Source: Ascaphus truei (Eukaryota; Chordata; Amphibia; Anura; Ascaphidae). Taken from it: DNA of 64,000 bases. The translations under genes were made by a program, and so were the position numbers. The stretch lies in the NCBI GenBank assembly GCA_036426205.1, contig CM071570.1, positions 140,139,048-140,203,047 of the forward strand. The letters run 5' to 3'. The notes under the pieces are model-generated. The model was not told the DNA's origin, did not search any database, and worked only from the letters and a program-made list of their open reading frames with translations. Shown piece by piece: positions 1 through 10,443 of the stretch (positions within the stretch are counted from its first letter, which is position 1; the number at the start of each line of letters is the position of its first letter).

Positions 1-130
1 AGAATCACGCTACTCTTTCCTAAATCTGTCTCGGCGTCTGAAATCACTCTCCTGGTTTCCCATCAAATCCCGCATCTCGCACTCCATTCTCCACCTCACT
101 TTTAAAGCTTTATACTCTTCTGCCCCTCCT
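1..130 (+). pseudogene. L2-type LINE, RT C-terminal fragment (left piece)
   Basis: Frame-broken translation resembles the stretch [23 protein letters not shown] of the better preserved L2 copy on the minus strand at 40984-43112. The match stops at the insertion beginning at 133 and resumes at 929, so this is one L2 copy interrupted by a DNA transposon. The coding frame carries stops and is dead. Confidence 0.7.
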
Positions 131-132
131 AT

Positions 133-925
133 GGCTGTGTTTATAGTGGCGTAGTACTTGCTGATGCGCGCCTAGCATATATTCAGAGACCCATTATATG
201 TTATGGTGCCATTCTATGTGAAAGCTTCCGCTTGCTTGCTCACGCTTGCTGAACCTCGCTCAGCTTCCAGCTACAGGCAAATCTGCGTTTCTGTGCTTGC
301 TGGAGAGGTGTGGTCACGTTATCTTACACCCGAGAGCGGCCATTGTTCCCTGTGTGCTGTGCTGTGTGTGTGCTTTTAGAGTGTTGTGTGCTGGTGCTGT
401 GTGTGCAGTGTGCAGTGTGCGTGCAGTGTATGAAGGGAGTGTGTGCTGTGAGAATGCTGTGTGCTGTGAGAGTGCCGAGTAATGTGAGTGTGTAGCGAGT
501 GTGCAGTGTACAATTTTTTTTTGACATTATTATGTTTTTTAATTCGTGGTCTTTATATCTACATATATATATAGATATATATCTATTTATCTATATACCT
601 ATATATCCATGGATATAGGGGATATATATTAAATGAGATATATATATATATATTTTATATATATGATATATATATATATATTTTGGATATATCTATATAT
701 AGCTTATATATATATCATACATATATATATACACATACATACATACATACATACATATCCATCACACAGATCTGTCCCGCCTCGCCCCACAAGCCCCGCC
801 TACCAGAGCACATGCTCTGTCTGATGGGCAAGAACATGAAAAGCAGCCGCTTGGTAAAGCGAGAGGTGAGCATCAGCAAGCATCAGCGCTGGAGAGCACA
901 GCCACCCTCCACTATAAACACAGCC
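133..925. mobile_element. Nonautonomous Harbinger-like DNA transposon inserted in L2
   Basis: The segment has inverted ends beginning GGCTGTGTTTATAGTGG at 133 and its complement ending at 925. A TTA follows the right end (926-928); the left flank reads TAT where TTA is expected. The unbroken target can be seen in the L2 copy near 41505-41520, where the same L2 bases run continuously. A 3-bp TTA target and GGC ends suit PIF/Harbinger. It encodes no transposase; its middle is an AT-rich simple repeat. Confidence 0.65.
545..770. repeat. AT-rich simple repeat (TATATA, TACA)
   Basis: Long runs of alternating TA with an ACAT tract near 730-760. It lies inside the 133-925 transposon. Short reading frames across it are low-complexity artefacts. 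Confidence 0.9.
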
Positions 926-928
926 TTA

Positions 929-1410
929 CATCTCAGCCCTAATTTCTCGCTATGCACCATCCTGACTTGCGCTCCGCTCAAGGATGTCTTCGCTCTACCC
1001 CATTTGTATCCAAAGCCCTCTCCCGCCTTAAACCTCTCTCACCGACTGCCCCACACCTCTGTAATGCCCTCAATACCCGACTAGCACTCTCTCTATCCAC
1101 CTTTAAGACCCACCTGCTTAAAGAAGCATACAAGTAGGTCCGTGGCTAATAATATAGACCTGATATATAATGCATGGTCCCCTGCAGTCGCACTTACCAG
1201 AATGCCCTCCTACTGTCTCTGTACATTCTTCCTACCTACCAATTAGATTGTAAGCTATTCGGAGCAGGGACTCCTCTTCGTAAATATTAAATTATTTTTT
1301 TTATATCTCTGAAGCACTTCTTCCCAATTATTTGTAATTTATATGAATGTCACGTGTATTACTTCTGTGAAGCACTATGTATATTAATGGCACTATATAA
1401 AGACAGACAT
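929..1410 (+). mobile_element. L2 LINE 3' end (right piece)
   Basis: Translation reads through [19 protein letters not shown], matching the last residues of the L2 RT ORF that ends at 41278. A 3' UTR follows with the L2-style motif attgtaagct...gcagggactcctcttc and a tail giving aatggcactatataaag. The ORF is damaged: the Trp-Asn-Ala-Leu-Pro region is mutated. Confidence 0.8.
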
Positions 1411-1529
1411 TAAGAACTCTTATACAAACAATAATGGAAGATCAGACTTTCCAACATACCCAAGTACAACAAGGAATACATACACAAACATTTATTCACC
1501 CACCCCAAGGATAATGTCAAATTTTGTTC

Positions 1530-2000
1530 AATTACAAATTCCAAATGTTACGCCTGGCGCAAGCCCAACACTGCACATCATTCAGTGAAAATCATCCCAA
1601 CTGTCACGCATGGTGGTGGCGACATCAAGTTATGAGGATGCTTCTCTTCAGCAGGGACTGGGAAGCTCATCAGGATAGAGGGGAGAATGGATGGAGCAAT
1701 GTACAAGTGAATCCTTGAGGGAAAACCTGTCAAAGACTCCAGAAATAGGGGGTTAAATTCAGCAGGACAATTACCCGAAGCAGAAAGCCAAAGCCACACA
1801 GGAGTGGTTGAATAAGCAGAGAATTAATGTTCTTGAATGGCCCAGTCAAAGTCATTACTTGAATCCAAATCGAACACTTATGACGATCTCCAACAAACTT
1901 ATCAGAACTGTGTTTTTTCCCATGAAGAACGGGCAACAATGTTACCATCCTACTGTGCACAGCAAGCAACCAATCCCAAAAGACACACAGCAGTAATTGT
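1530..2000 (+). pseudogene. Tc1-family transposase fragment
   Basis: Frames give NCHAWWWRHQVMRML, like the Tc1 segment around HGGGSIMLWGCFS, then [19 protein letters not shown] and [16 protein letters not shown], which match the Tc1 catalytic block (QQDNDPKHTA... [16 protein letters not shown]). The aspartate of the QQDN motif remains. Frameshifts and the loss of IEN show it is inactive. Only about the C-terminal half is present. Confidence 0.8.
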
Positions 2001-2349
2001 GGAAAAAGAGGCTTCTACCAACTACGGACGTAAGGGGCTGAATACTTCTGCAACCAGAAAATCTCATATTGTACATTTCCTTTGCTGACATTTAACCTCC
2101 TCATATAACATTGTTCAGTTAACCACTACAGCTTTGTAGCTATGAATAAAAAAAAAGTGTTCGTTTGAAAACCTGTGCATACATTATTCGTAATTGCACA
2201 AAATGCGACATTGTCAGCCCTTAAGGGAGGTGAATACTTCTGCAAACCAGGCCATCTCATGATTAAAATGTAAAATAAGGACTGGTTGCAGTAAAATCAT
2301 AAATACAAAACTTTGTTTGTTCCTCAATCTAAAACCAAAAATGTTGGTC

Positions 2350-3335
2350 GCTATGCACTCATTGAGGCCATATGATGAAAGAATGCCCACGTCTAATGCA
2401 AAAAGACTTGAACATGTTCCCCCTACCAAATTGTAGGTTCAAGTTCCATGACCTTAAGCCTTGGGGATACCCACAGTGACAGGAATTAAAAGGTTTAGGA
2501 ACAGCATGTGGGAGAACACCATTTGTAATAGCACATCTATGTTCAAGAAATATATTGGATCCCACAAGAGCAGGAGAGCAGGTACATACTTGTGCGACCC
2601 TTGCTGCGATTTATTGACTTTAACAGATGGATCAACGTTTACATTGGCAAAAATTCTCTTGATGTTAGATTGATTTGATAACTAATCTATAGACAGCTCT
2701 CACTTAATTATAAGATTTGTGAATCAATTCTTCATCATAATCCCTCTTGCTAAAATTATCCATCAATCGCTGGGACTGTTTTTCAAAGCTTTGTTCTGAA
2801 GAGCAATTCCTTTTTGGTCTATTGAATTGACCCAGAAGAATATTCCCGAGCCATTGCTTCTGATGGTTTCTATCTGTATGCAGATAACTTAACAGACAGC
2901 TCTTTCAAATGAACATCAGAGTGTATAATACAATCTGTATCGTCTGAGAATAGAAGATCAAGAAATACTTTGTCACAGGAATTAATGGAAAAGGTAAATA
3001 TAAGTCCTAAATCGTTATCAAATCCAGGGAGGGCACAAGACAACTCTTTCTCCACGCTGTATCAAATAATATCATCAATATACAGACCATAGTACACCAG
3101 GCTTTCCCCCAGCTTTTTGTTGTTCCATACGTACTCAACCCGTCAGAGGCTGATAAAGAAGTTGTCATAGCTGGGGGCAAACCTGGTCCCAATGGCTATT
3201 CCACAGGACGGCAGATAGAACACATTAAAAAGAAAATAATTGTGCTCAAGTATAAAGCGTATAATAGACCAGAGGAACTGTTATTGTAGAGGGAGGTAGC
3301 AGATGGTCACTTTTGAGAAAGTAATCTATTTTGGT
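2350..3335 (-). pseudogene. Penelope-like element fragment (RT end plus GIY-YIG remnant)
   Basis: On the minus strand, residues GTRFAPSYDNFF (RT motif B) are followed by a mutated IDD motif and an FTFSINSCDKVFLDLLF block typical of PLE RT. Further down, a CSCG...EHRCAITNGV region resembles the GIY-YIG endonuclease. Several stops and frameshifts are present. It is older than the PLE copies on the right side of the window. Confidence 0.65.
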
Positions 3336-3616
3336 TTAGTTTGTTTATTCCTCAAAAGTTTTGTATCCACCATTCGACCAATTAGTCCTTATTTTACATT
3401 TTATCTATAAACACACACATACTGTAATCGGATTATTTAATTCCATTATATGGTTCACTGAAGTGTGTGTATACTTTTCTGTACTTTTGTATGTTGAGAA
3501 GTCTGATCTTCCATTATTGTTTGTTAAAAACTCCTATAACTCCTGTTTAAGAAACAAATTTCTTCTCATGCTGTTGCTTAGCAACAAAATGGAATTTAAA
3601 CTGCTGCAATTGATCA

Positions 3617-3656
3617 AGCCCTGAAGTCATGTGTATGTGATGAAACGCGTAGGGCT
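3617..3656 (+). ncRNA. Degenerate hammerhead-ribozyme-like motif
   Basis: AGCCC (3617-3621) can pair with GGGCT (3652-3656) as stem I. Between them are CTGAAG, a hairpin TCATG-TGTA-TGTGA as stem II, and GAAACGCGTA. The layout follows a type I hammerhead, but the CUGANGA core lacks its final A, so activity is doubtful. It follows PLE-derived sequence but lies on the strand opposite to the PLE fragment at 2350-3335. Confidence 0.4.
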
Positions 3657-4004
3657 ACACAGTGATGTCATCCGGCATCCAATGAGACGGGAGCAGAGGA
3701 TCAGAGCAGGTTGAAGGATCCAACGGGTGTTTTATGCGGTGGAGATGCCGATTGCCTTCCAATTGCCACTTCATCTATCTGTTTTAAGATCTGTGTTCCT
3801 TCATCTGGACTTATCTGGCATCTTGACACATCGTTGCCTCATTGGACCCAGTCTACTCCATGAGATGGGTGCCGTTTGCCCTTTTACTCTTACATGCCCA
3901 TTTAACTCCTCCTCTTGTGAGTGGATGTCCTTGCGACTTATTATTTTATTAACTACTAGCTGATATATCCGGCGTTGCCCGGAGGCAGGGAGGGGACGGG
4001 GGCG

Positions 4005-4140
4005 TGAAAGGCAGGGAGGGGGCGGTGAAAGGCAGGGGGGCAGGTGAAAGGCAGGGGGGGCAGGTGAAAGGCAGGGGGGGCAGGTGAAAGGCAGGGGGGG
4101 CGCGTCAAAGGCAGGGGGGGGCGGGGGGGGCGTCAAAGTG
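4005..4140. repeat. G-rich minisatellite
   Basis: Tandem units of about 18-20 bp read GGCAGGGGGGGCAGGTGAAA with small variations, at least six copies. The G runs could form quadruplexes on this strand. The opposite-strand proline-rich frame is an artefact of the repeat. Confidence 0.9.
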
Positions 4141-5138
4141 AACAAAAGAGAGTGATAGTGCGCAAAACCAAATAGTGACGTGATAGGTGAAAAATAAGGG
4201 AAAAATTAAATAACTTAACCTAGGATTGAGCGTCTGCAGCTGTGATGGAGTGGGGGGGCTCAGATACCCCCTGGAGGCTGATGACCAATCAGATTCACTG
4301 CAGATAGCACCAACGCGTGTCGTATAAAAGTGTGGAATGTCACTATATGACGATGGCCATACATGTGTTGAGAGATCAGATAGGCTCTATACATGGAGGC
4401 CACAATGATATATTCTTTAAAAACTTACTATTGGGATATAAGTCACAAAAATATCCCATATATAGAATACCAGACAGTTGGCAACTGTTCCGCTAAATAT
4501 ATTTACATCAGAGTATACTATATACTGGCTCTTTATCAATTCTGTATTCTCAATTATAAATATAAATGTATTTTACTAATGAAGGTGAAAAGGCGAATGG
4601 ATGATCAACTGATCCAGCAACAAGATGATCAAAATAAATAATAATTAAAGTGATGATGGTTGGTGCAAAACTGTGAAAGAATGAATACAACTGAAAGAGA
4701 GTGCCAGGAGCATATAAGAAATGCTCCCAACAAAGAATTCCCTTGTTGCACACCACACTATAAAATAACATTCACTAGGTATATCACTGTATTAACTTCA
4801 CAACAGTAATTAAATTGGAGGGGTAAAGTGGTATAGTAGGCTTAAAATCAATAAACAAATCAGGCTCAGGGTGATTAAAGCTGAATGTAATGTAAAGCTA
4901 AATACTGAAGCCTTGATGGTAGATAGCATAACCACATAGGGGAAAGAGAAGCTGTAGGAAAATATCGTGAATGTGTGAGGCAAAGGGCAGTAAAAAGCTA
5001 GAATGTAAGTCACCAGAAAACTGAAAAATCCAGGTTAGCAAACACTAGTGATTTGCAACGGAGGTTCCACAGGCACCCTTCTGGGGGGTTTCCGCGACCT
5101 CCATGTGGGGGGTGGAGGGAGGAAAGAGAGGTGGGACA
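4141..5138. other. Intergenic sequence, nothing recognised
   Basis: AT-rich DNA with short noncoding frames only. I see no exon, RNA gene or well-bounded repeat here. A G-rich patch near 5060-5130 may be a repeat end. Confidence 0.5.
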
Positions 5139-5815
5139 TTTTTATTTTATTTCTAAAAATGTTTTACAAGGAAGGAATACATTGAGTTACCACTCGTTTT
5201 CAAGTATGTCATGGGCACAGAGTTATGATGACAAATACATGGTTACATTAAATGAACAGGGTTATACATTATGTCTAAAGACATTGCATGAACAGTTTAA
5301 CATATTTTATCTTTTAGACCTTTGAAACAGTTACAGACCAGATTAAAATGTGAGACAGCTTTAGTTTTGAAAGAACTTAGACTAGTGGTGGCTGTGAGAG
5401 TCTCCGGTAGATTGTTCCAGTTTTGGGGTGCACGGTAAGATGAGGTGCGGCCGGATAATTTCCTGAACCGTGGGACCATGAACAGTCTTTTGGAGTCAGA
5501 TCTCAGATAAGTGCTGCATGTGGTAGGGGTGAGGAGCTTGTTCAGATAGATGGGTAGCTTGCCCAGAAAGTATTTGAAGGCAAGACAGGAAAGATGAACT
5601 TTGGTCATCACGAGTCTAGGCGCAATCTAGTTCTTTGAGCATTTCACAGTGATGTGTGTTGTAGATGCATTGGAGAACAAAACTGCATATTGAATTGTAG
5701 AGGTTGTCAAGTTTGTCAAGGTGGGTTTGGGGTGCCAAGCCATATACTATGACCCCATAGTCTATGATTGGCATTAGCATCTGCGGTGCGATACGCTTTC
5801 TGACCAGCAGACTTA

Positions 5816-6330
5816 GGCTAAGGCCCCGCTCCCTCAGTCAGCGCGCCCGTACTGCAGAAAGGGCGGCGCGCTGACAGGCACAGACCGCGATATGCGGTCT
5901 GTAGGGAGCCGGAGCGGGGGGCGTGGTTTGAGCAGAGGGACCAGCTATTCCCCCCCCCCCCCTCCCTCCACGGTCTCCAGGGCTGCAGGAGGGAGCTGCT
6001 GCGGGCTGCTGGAAGGTAAGCAGCTTCCGCTCCCCCCCTCCCTTCCTCCACAAATGCCCTCCTCACGCTAACATGCACACACGCTGACACACACACACAC
6101 CCTACCTTGTGGAGGAAGCTGTCTGACAGCTCCCGCTCCTGATAGGCTCATCAGCGCACCACGTGAGGCGTCACCGCTCGGTATCACAATTTTCTTGCAT
6201 CCCCTGGCAGATGACGCGTCACAGCGCGTTGAGCCGTGCAGCGAGGGGGGGACTGGGACCGGCTAGGAAAGGATACCCCTGCTGGTGAGGAACGCGCACG
6301 CGCGCCGCCGGACGCAGCAGGACATAAGGC
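5816..6330 (+). mobile_element. Harbinger-like MITE, copy A
   Basis: A 515-bp GC-rich element with ends GGCTAAGGCCCCGC and GCAGGACATAAGGC, flanked by TTA at 5813-5815 and 6331-6333. The same LINE without the insertion is seen near 31013-31030 (in complement), which confirms the borders and the single TTA target. No ORF of its own. It is inverted relative to copy B 219 bp away. Confidence 0.85.
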
Positions 6331-6549
6331 TTAGGGAGGATTTGTTCCTGTAAAGTACCCCTAGTTTGGCATAGGTTTTGGATGTCAGGGTATCAATGTG
6401 CATCCCGAATGCTAAATGGGTGTCAAACCATAAGCCCAAGTATTTAAAACTGGTAACAGGAGTTAGGGTAGTGTTAGCGTTGGTTCTGATCTGGAGCTCA
6501 ACCACTGGAAGCTTTAAACATGTTGCCTTGGTCCCAAATACCATTGTTA

Positions 6550-7073
6550 GGCTTTGGTCCCGCTGCGTCCGGCGGCGTGCGCGGCCGCGTGCCTCACCAG
6601 CAGGGGTATCCTTTCCTAGCCGGTCCCAATCCCCCCTCGCTGCACGGCTCACAACGTGCTGTGACGCGTTAGCCGCCAGGGGATGCAAGAAAATTGTGAT
6701 CCCGAGCGGTGACGCGTCACGTGGTGCGCTGATGAGCCTATCAGCGGCGGGGGCGGGAGCTGTCAGACAGCTTCCTCCACAAGGTAAGGGGGGCTGTGTG
6801 TGTGTGTATCAGCGTGTGTATCAGCGTGTGTGAGGAGGGCATTTGTGGAGGAAGGGGGAGGGAGTGGGAGCTGCTTACCTTCCAGCAGCCCGCAGCAGCT
6901 CCCTCCTGCAGCCCAGGAGATCGAGCCCGTGGAGGGAGGGGGCGGGGGGAGTAGCGGGTCCCTCCGCTCAAACCACGCCCCCTCCCTACAGACCGCATAT
7001 CGCGGTCTGTGCCTGTCAGCGCGCCGCCTGTCTGCAGTGCGGGCGTGCTGACTGAGGGAGCGGGGCCTTAGCC
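6550..7073 (-). mobile_element. Harbinger-like MITE, copy B (inverted)
   Basis: A 524-bp relative of the element at 5816-6330 in the opposite orientation, ends GGCTTTGGTCCCGC and CGGGGCCTTAGCC, flanked by TTA at 6547-6549 and 7074-7076. The LINE reading resumes on both sides. Shared internal blocks include the AGCGCACCACGTGA and TTTTCTTGCATCCCCTGG regions. Confidence 0.85.
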
Positions 7074-8074
7074 TTACAGTCTTCTCGGTGTTTAAAAACT
7101 GTTTGTTTTGGGAAATCCAATTTTCAAGTCTCAAAAAGTCAGATAGAAGTATGTGTTCAAGGTCAGAGAGGCTATGGCTGTGTGCATACAAGATGTATGT
7201 CATCTACAAACATGTGTATTGAAGCTCCCTTACAAGCTGTAGGAAGATCATTGATTAACACTGAGAAGAGTAGGGCCTTGCGGGATACCACAGGTGATAT
7301 CCAAGGGGTTGGAGTTAGAGCCCGAGAGACATGTTGGGATCGACCCGATAGGTAGGAATGAAATCAGTTTAAAGCATGCTTCCCTATTCCAGAGCACTGG
7401 AGTTTGTTAAGCAGGATAACATGATCAACAGTATCAAAAGCCTTTGCAAAATCTATGAATATTGCACCCGTAAGTTGTCCTCGTTCCATTCCAAACTTTT
7501 AGCAGGGTAGTTATGGTGGAGTGTTTGGGGGCGAAAGGCAGATTGGAATTGGCTAGGGAAATTTGTCTTGGTATAGTAATCGTTTAATTGGGATTGAACC
7601 CATTTTCCCATGATTTTGGATAGTATTGAGAGAAAAAAAGAGATTGGCCTGTAGATTGAGACAGTGTTTTTGTCAACCACTTTTGAAGATTGGAACAACT
7701 CTGGCAGTTTTCCAGGTCTTAGGGATATGGCCTGCAGACAGAATAAAGTTGACTATGGAAGCAATTGGTTTGGCAATGGCTGGGGCACCAAGTCTTAGGA
7801 ACTTAGATTGCAGTAAGTCAGGTCCACATAGGCTGCTTAGTTTTAATTTGAGGAGCACTTGTTTAATCTCCTCTTCAGATACTGGGACAAATTGAAAAAT
7901 GTGGGCAGTGTTGGTAGATGGTGGGGCCATACGGGTACTCACAGAATGACATTCATGTTTGTGGTTTGGGTTGCGTTTCGCTAATAAGTTAGTAGCACAC
8001 CTCACAAAGTAATCATTGAATGCATTTGCAATGTCAGTGGGGTTTGTCAGAGTAATATCCTCCTTAGTGATATT

Positions 8075-8209
8075 CAGTGGTCGACAAATCACCAAAAAAT
8101 CTACTCGCCACCTAGTACCACACGTGTGCTGCTTGGGCCAATAGGAGCTCGCCACGATGTTAAATCCACTCGCCTGGGGCGTACAAATGTATAGGTTTGT
8201 CGAACACTG
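8075..8209 (+). mobile_element. hAT-type MITE, 135 bp
   Basis: Ends are CAGTGGTCGACAAA and, in complement, CAGTGTTCGACAAACC. It is flanked by an exact 8-bp duplication GTGATATT (8067-8074 and 8210-8217). The second LINE copy has the unoccupied site near 9395-9410. A related copy lies at 62699-62854 and a third end at about 57320. Confidence 0.9.
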
Positions 8210-8499
8210 GTGATATTACTTGGTTGTTGATGGTTAGAAGGCTGGAATATGTTGTTGATAACCTTCCAGAAGTTAGCTGGGTTTGATGTAGATTGTCAGA
8301 GTAATATTGTGCTTTTGCGTGCCATGTTTGCCTTGTGCACATGTTCTGCAGGCATCTGTAGTGATTGAGATCCTTGGTAGTGCCAGTTACTTTGTAGCTT
8401 TTCCATAAGGCATCCCTGAACTGGTCAAGTGCTAGAAGGTCAGTTGTAACCCACGGTAGGTGGGCCCCCCGTACCCTTATTCTGCGTAGTGGAGTATGG

Positions 8500-9545
8500 G
8501 CATCAGAGTTTTATTAACTCTGATTGGAAATAAATCGAGCATACATGTGTATTGAAGGAAGAGTATGGGGCCCCAGAACAGAGCCTTGCAGGACACCGCA
8601 GGTGATATCAAAAGGGTTGGAGTTAGTGCCCGAAAAAGACATGTTGGGATCTACCTGATAGGTAGGAAAGAAACCAGTTTAAAATATGCTTCCCTATTCC
8701 AGAGCACTGAAGTTTGTTTAGCAAGATAGCAATGAACAACAGTATGAAAAGTCTTTGCAAAATCTAGGAATATGGCACCAGTAAGTTATCCCAGTTGCAT
8801 TCAACACTGGACCTCATTGCAAACTTTTAGGAGGGTTGTTACTGTGGAGTGTTTGGGGCAAAAGCCAGATTGGAATTGGCTAAGGAAATTTGTCTTGGTA
8901 TAGTAATCGTTTAATTGGGAGTGAACACATTTTCCCATGACTTTGGATAGTATTGGAAGGAGATTGGCCTGTAGTTTGAAACAGTGTTTTTGTCCCCACT
9001 TTTGAAGATTGGGACAACTCTGGCAGTTTTCCAGGTCTTAGGGATATGGCCTGCAGACAGAATAGAGTTGATTAGGTAGGCAAGCGGTATTTGGTTTGGC
9101 AATGGCTGGGGCACCAAGTCGTAGGAACTTTGATTGCAGCAGTTCAGGTTCACATTGGCTGTTTAGTTTTAATTTGATGAGCAGTTGTGTAATCTTCTCT
9201 TCAGATACTGGAACAAATTGAAAATTGAAATTGTGGGCAGTGTTGGGGGAGTGTGAGGCTATAGGGGTACTCCAAGATTGAGCTTCATGTTTGTAGTTCG
9301 GGTTGAGATTTGCTAATAAGTTAGTAGCGCACCCCACAAAGTATTCAATCAATGCAGTTGGAATGTCAGTGAGATTTGTCAGAGTGATATCATCCTTAAA
9401 TGATATTACATGGTTGTTGATGGGTAGACAGCTAGAATATATTGTTGACCTGCCAGAAGTTTGCTGGATTTTATGTATTCTGGTGAAGATTGTCAGAGTA
9501 ATATTGGGCTTTACCCATGTGCTGTGTACTACACACTATACTGTA
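8500..9545 (-). pseudogene. Same LINE family, copy 2 (RT fragment)
   Basis: The minus strand repeats the RT-finger region of copy 1: VPVSEEKITQLLIKLKLNS, then SAGHIPKTWKTARVVPIFKS and NYRPISF. It also parallels the 7265-7390 part of copy 1 (gatatca..gggttggagttag). The two copies are in direct orientation and adjacent. This could be two insertions or a local duplication; divergence suggests separate histories. Confidence 0.75.
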
Positions 9546-10266
9546 ATTGTCAAGCGCTTTGCGTCCCATTGGGAGAAAAGCACTCTATTAAAAGTCTATG
9601 ATAGATATTCTTATAGTAAAATTACTGTTGATATATGGAAATACTTGCTTTCATATTGTAATTTAAAAAAATGTTCGTTATTTCTATAACTTCAGTTCAG
9701 ATACATACAGTATATAGCACCTACATCTTCTGCAGTATAGGGTTAAAACACAGTTCAAATAAAATTTGAGTTTTTTTTTTATTTTTTATACTCCCCACCA
9801 GCGGTGGCACACTTTTCAGGTATGCACACTGAGGTTGGAATATGGCATTCAGCTTTAACATCCAGACATGCATGCTATAAAAGCAGCAGATGCAATAAGG
9901 GTTTTTTCAAATACTCTGACAAAGTGACAGTTTGGGCTTGAAACGCTTTGGAGAATTTGTTCGTTTTTTTTTTTGAAAACTCAAATTTTATCATTTGTTA
10001 CTGTTTTTTATCTCATGGCTCATGGCTCGTGACCCCACACACCACCAACACACAACCAACACACAACACCACCCCCACCCCCCTCCTAACATACCCGGTC
10101 CTCTGGAAAACATTTGCGACAACAATTGTGTCGGGGAGTGATTAAAGAAGCAAACACCTTGCTGTACATCTTCTCCCTCGTCCTCCCCCAGGCTTGACGC
10201 AGGCAGAGCTGCACTGCTTTAACTTCAGCTCCAGGGGCAACCGCTGTTTCAAGAAACTTGCCTCCG
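9546..10266. other. Repeat-derived DNA, mostly unrecognised
   Basis: No coding content. The stretch 9914-9953 reads CTGACAAAG...CTTGAAACGC, a very degenerate relative of the hammerhead-like motifs associated with PLEs elsewhere in the window. The 10030-10090 segment is a CA/CCAC-rich patch. Confidence 0.4.
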
Positions 10267-10268
10267 TA

Positions 10269-10441
10269 GGGGGTGCCAGTATCTATGCAGGCATAAAACT
10301 TGTTGGGGGGGGAGGGGGTAACAAAATGGTGGCCTCAAATGTCCTGTGGGCCAATAGGAAGTCATTACATCATTCCTTCCAGCTTCCTATTGGCTTGCGT
10401 GACCAGGGGGCTTTAAACTAAAAACAGATACTGGCACCCCC
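10269..10441. mobile_element. Tc1/mariner-type MITE, 173 bp
   Basis: A perfect 16-bp terminal inverted repeat, GGGGGTGCCAGTATCT, is present at 10269-10284 and in complement at 10426-10441. TA flanks both ends (10267-10268 and 10442-10443). There is no ORF. The size and TA target suit a mariner-class MITE. Confidence 0.75.
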
Positions 10442-10443
10442 TA

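Larger units (their letters stand above)
1418..3537. mobile_element. Tc1-like transposon remnant with nested PLE fragment
   Basis: The outer ends are inverted relatives: ACAATAATGGAAGATCAGAC near 1430 recurs in complement near 3500-3520, and similarity continues inward for tens of bases. An inner pair (about 2262-2340 and 3340-3403) is also inverted. Between the inner pair lies Penelope-like coding sequence. The simplest reading is a Tc1 element into which a PLE inserted, followed by decay. Exact TA flanks were not resolved. Confidence 0.55.
5139..8485 (-). pseudogene. Non-LTR retrotransposon (CR1/L2/Rex1-group), copy 1, interrupted
   Basis: Minus-strand fragments in order give EEEIKQVLLKLKLSSLCGPD, IPKTWKTARVVPIFKSG, YRPISF (RT fingers) near 8155-7450, then the 3' domain KVHLSCLAFK...LPIYLNKLLTPTTCS near 5611-5300, and a 3' UTR to about 5139. 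It is the same family as the plus-strand copy at 30900-31685. Three DNA transposons (5816-6330, 6550-7073, 8075-8209) are inserted in it. Many frameshifts; not functional. Confidence 0.8.
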
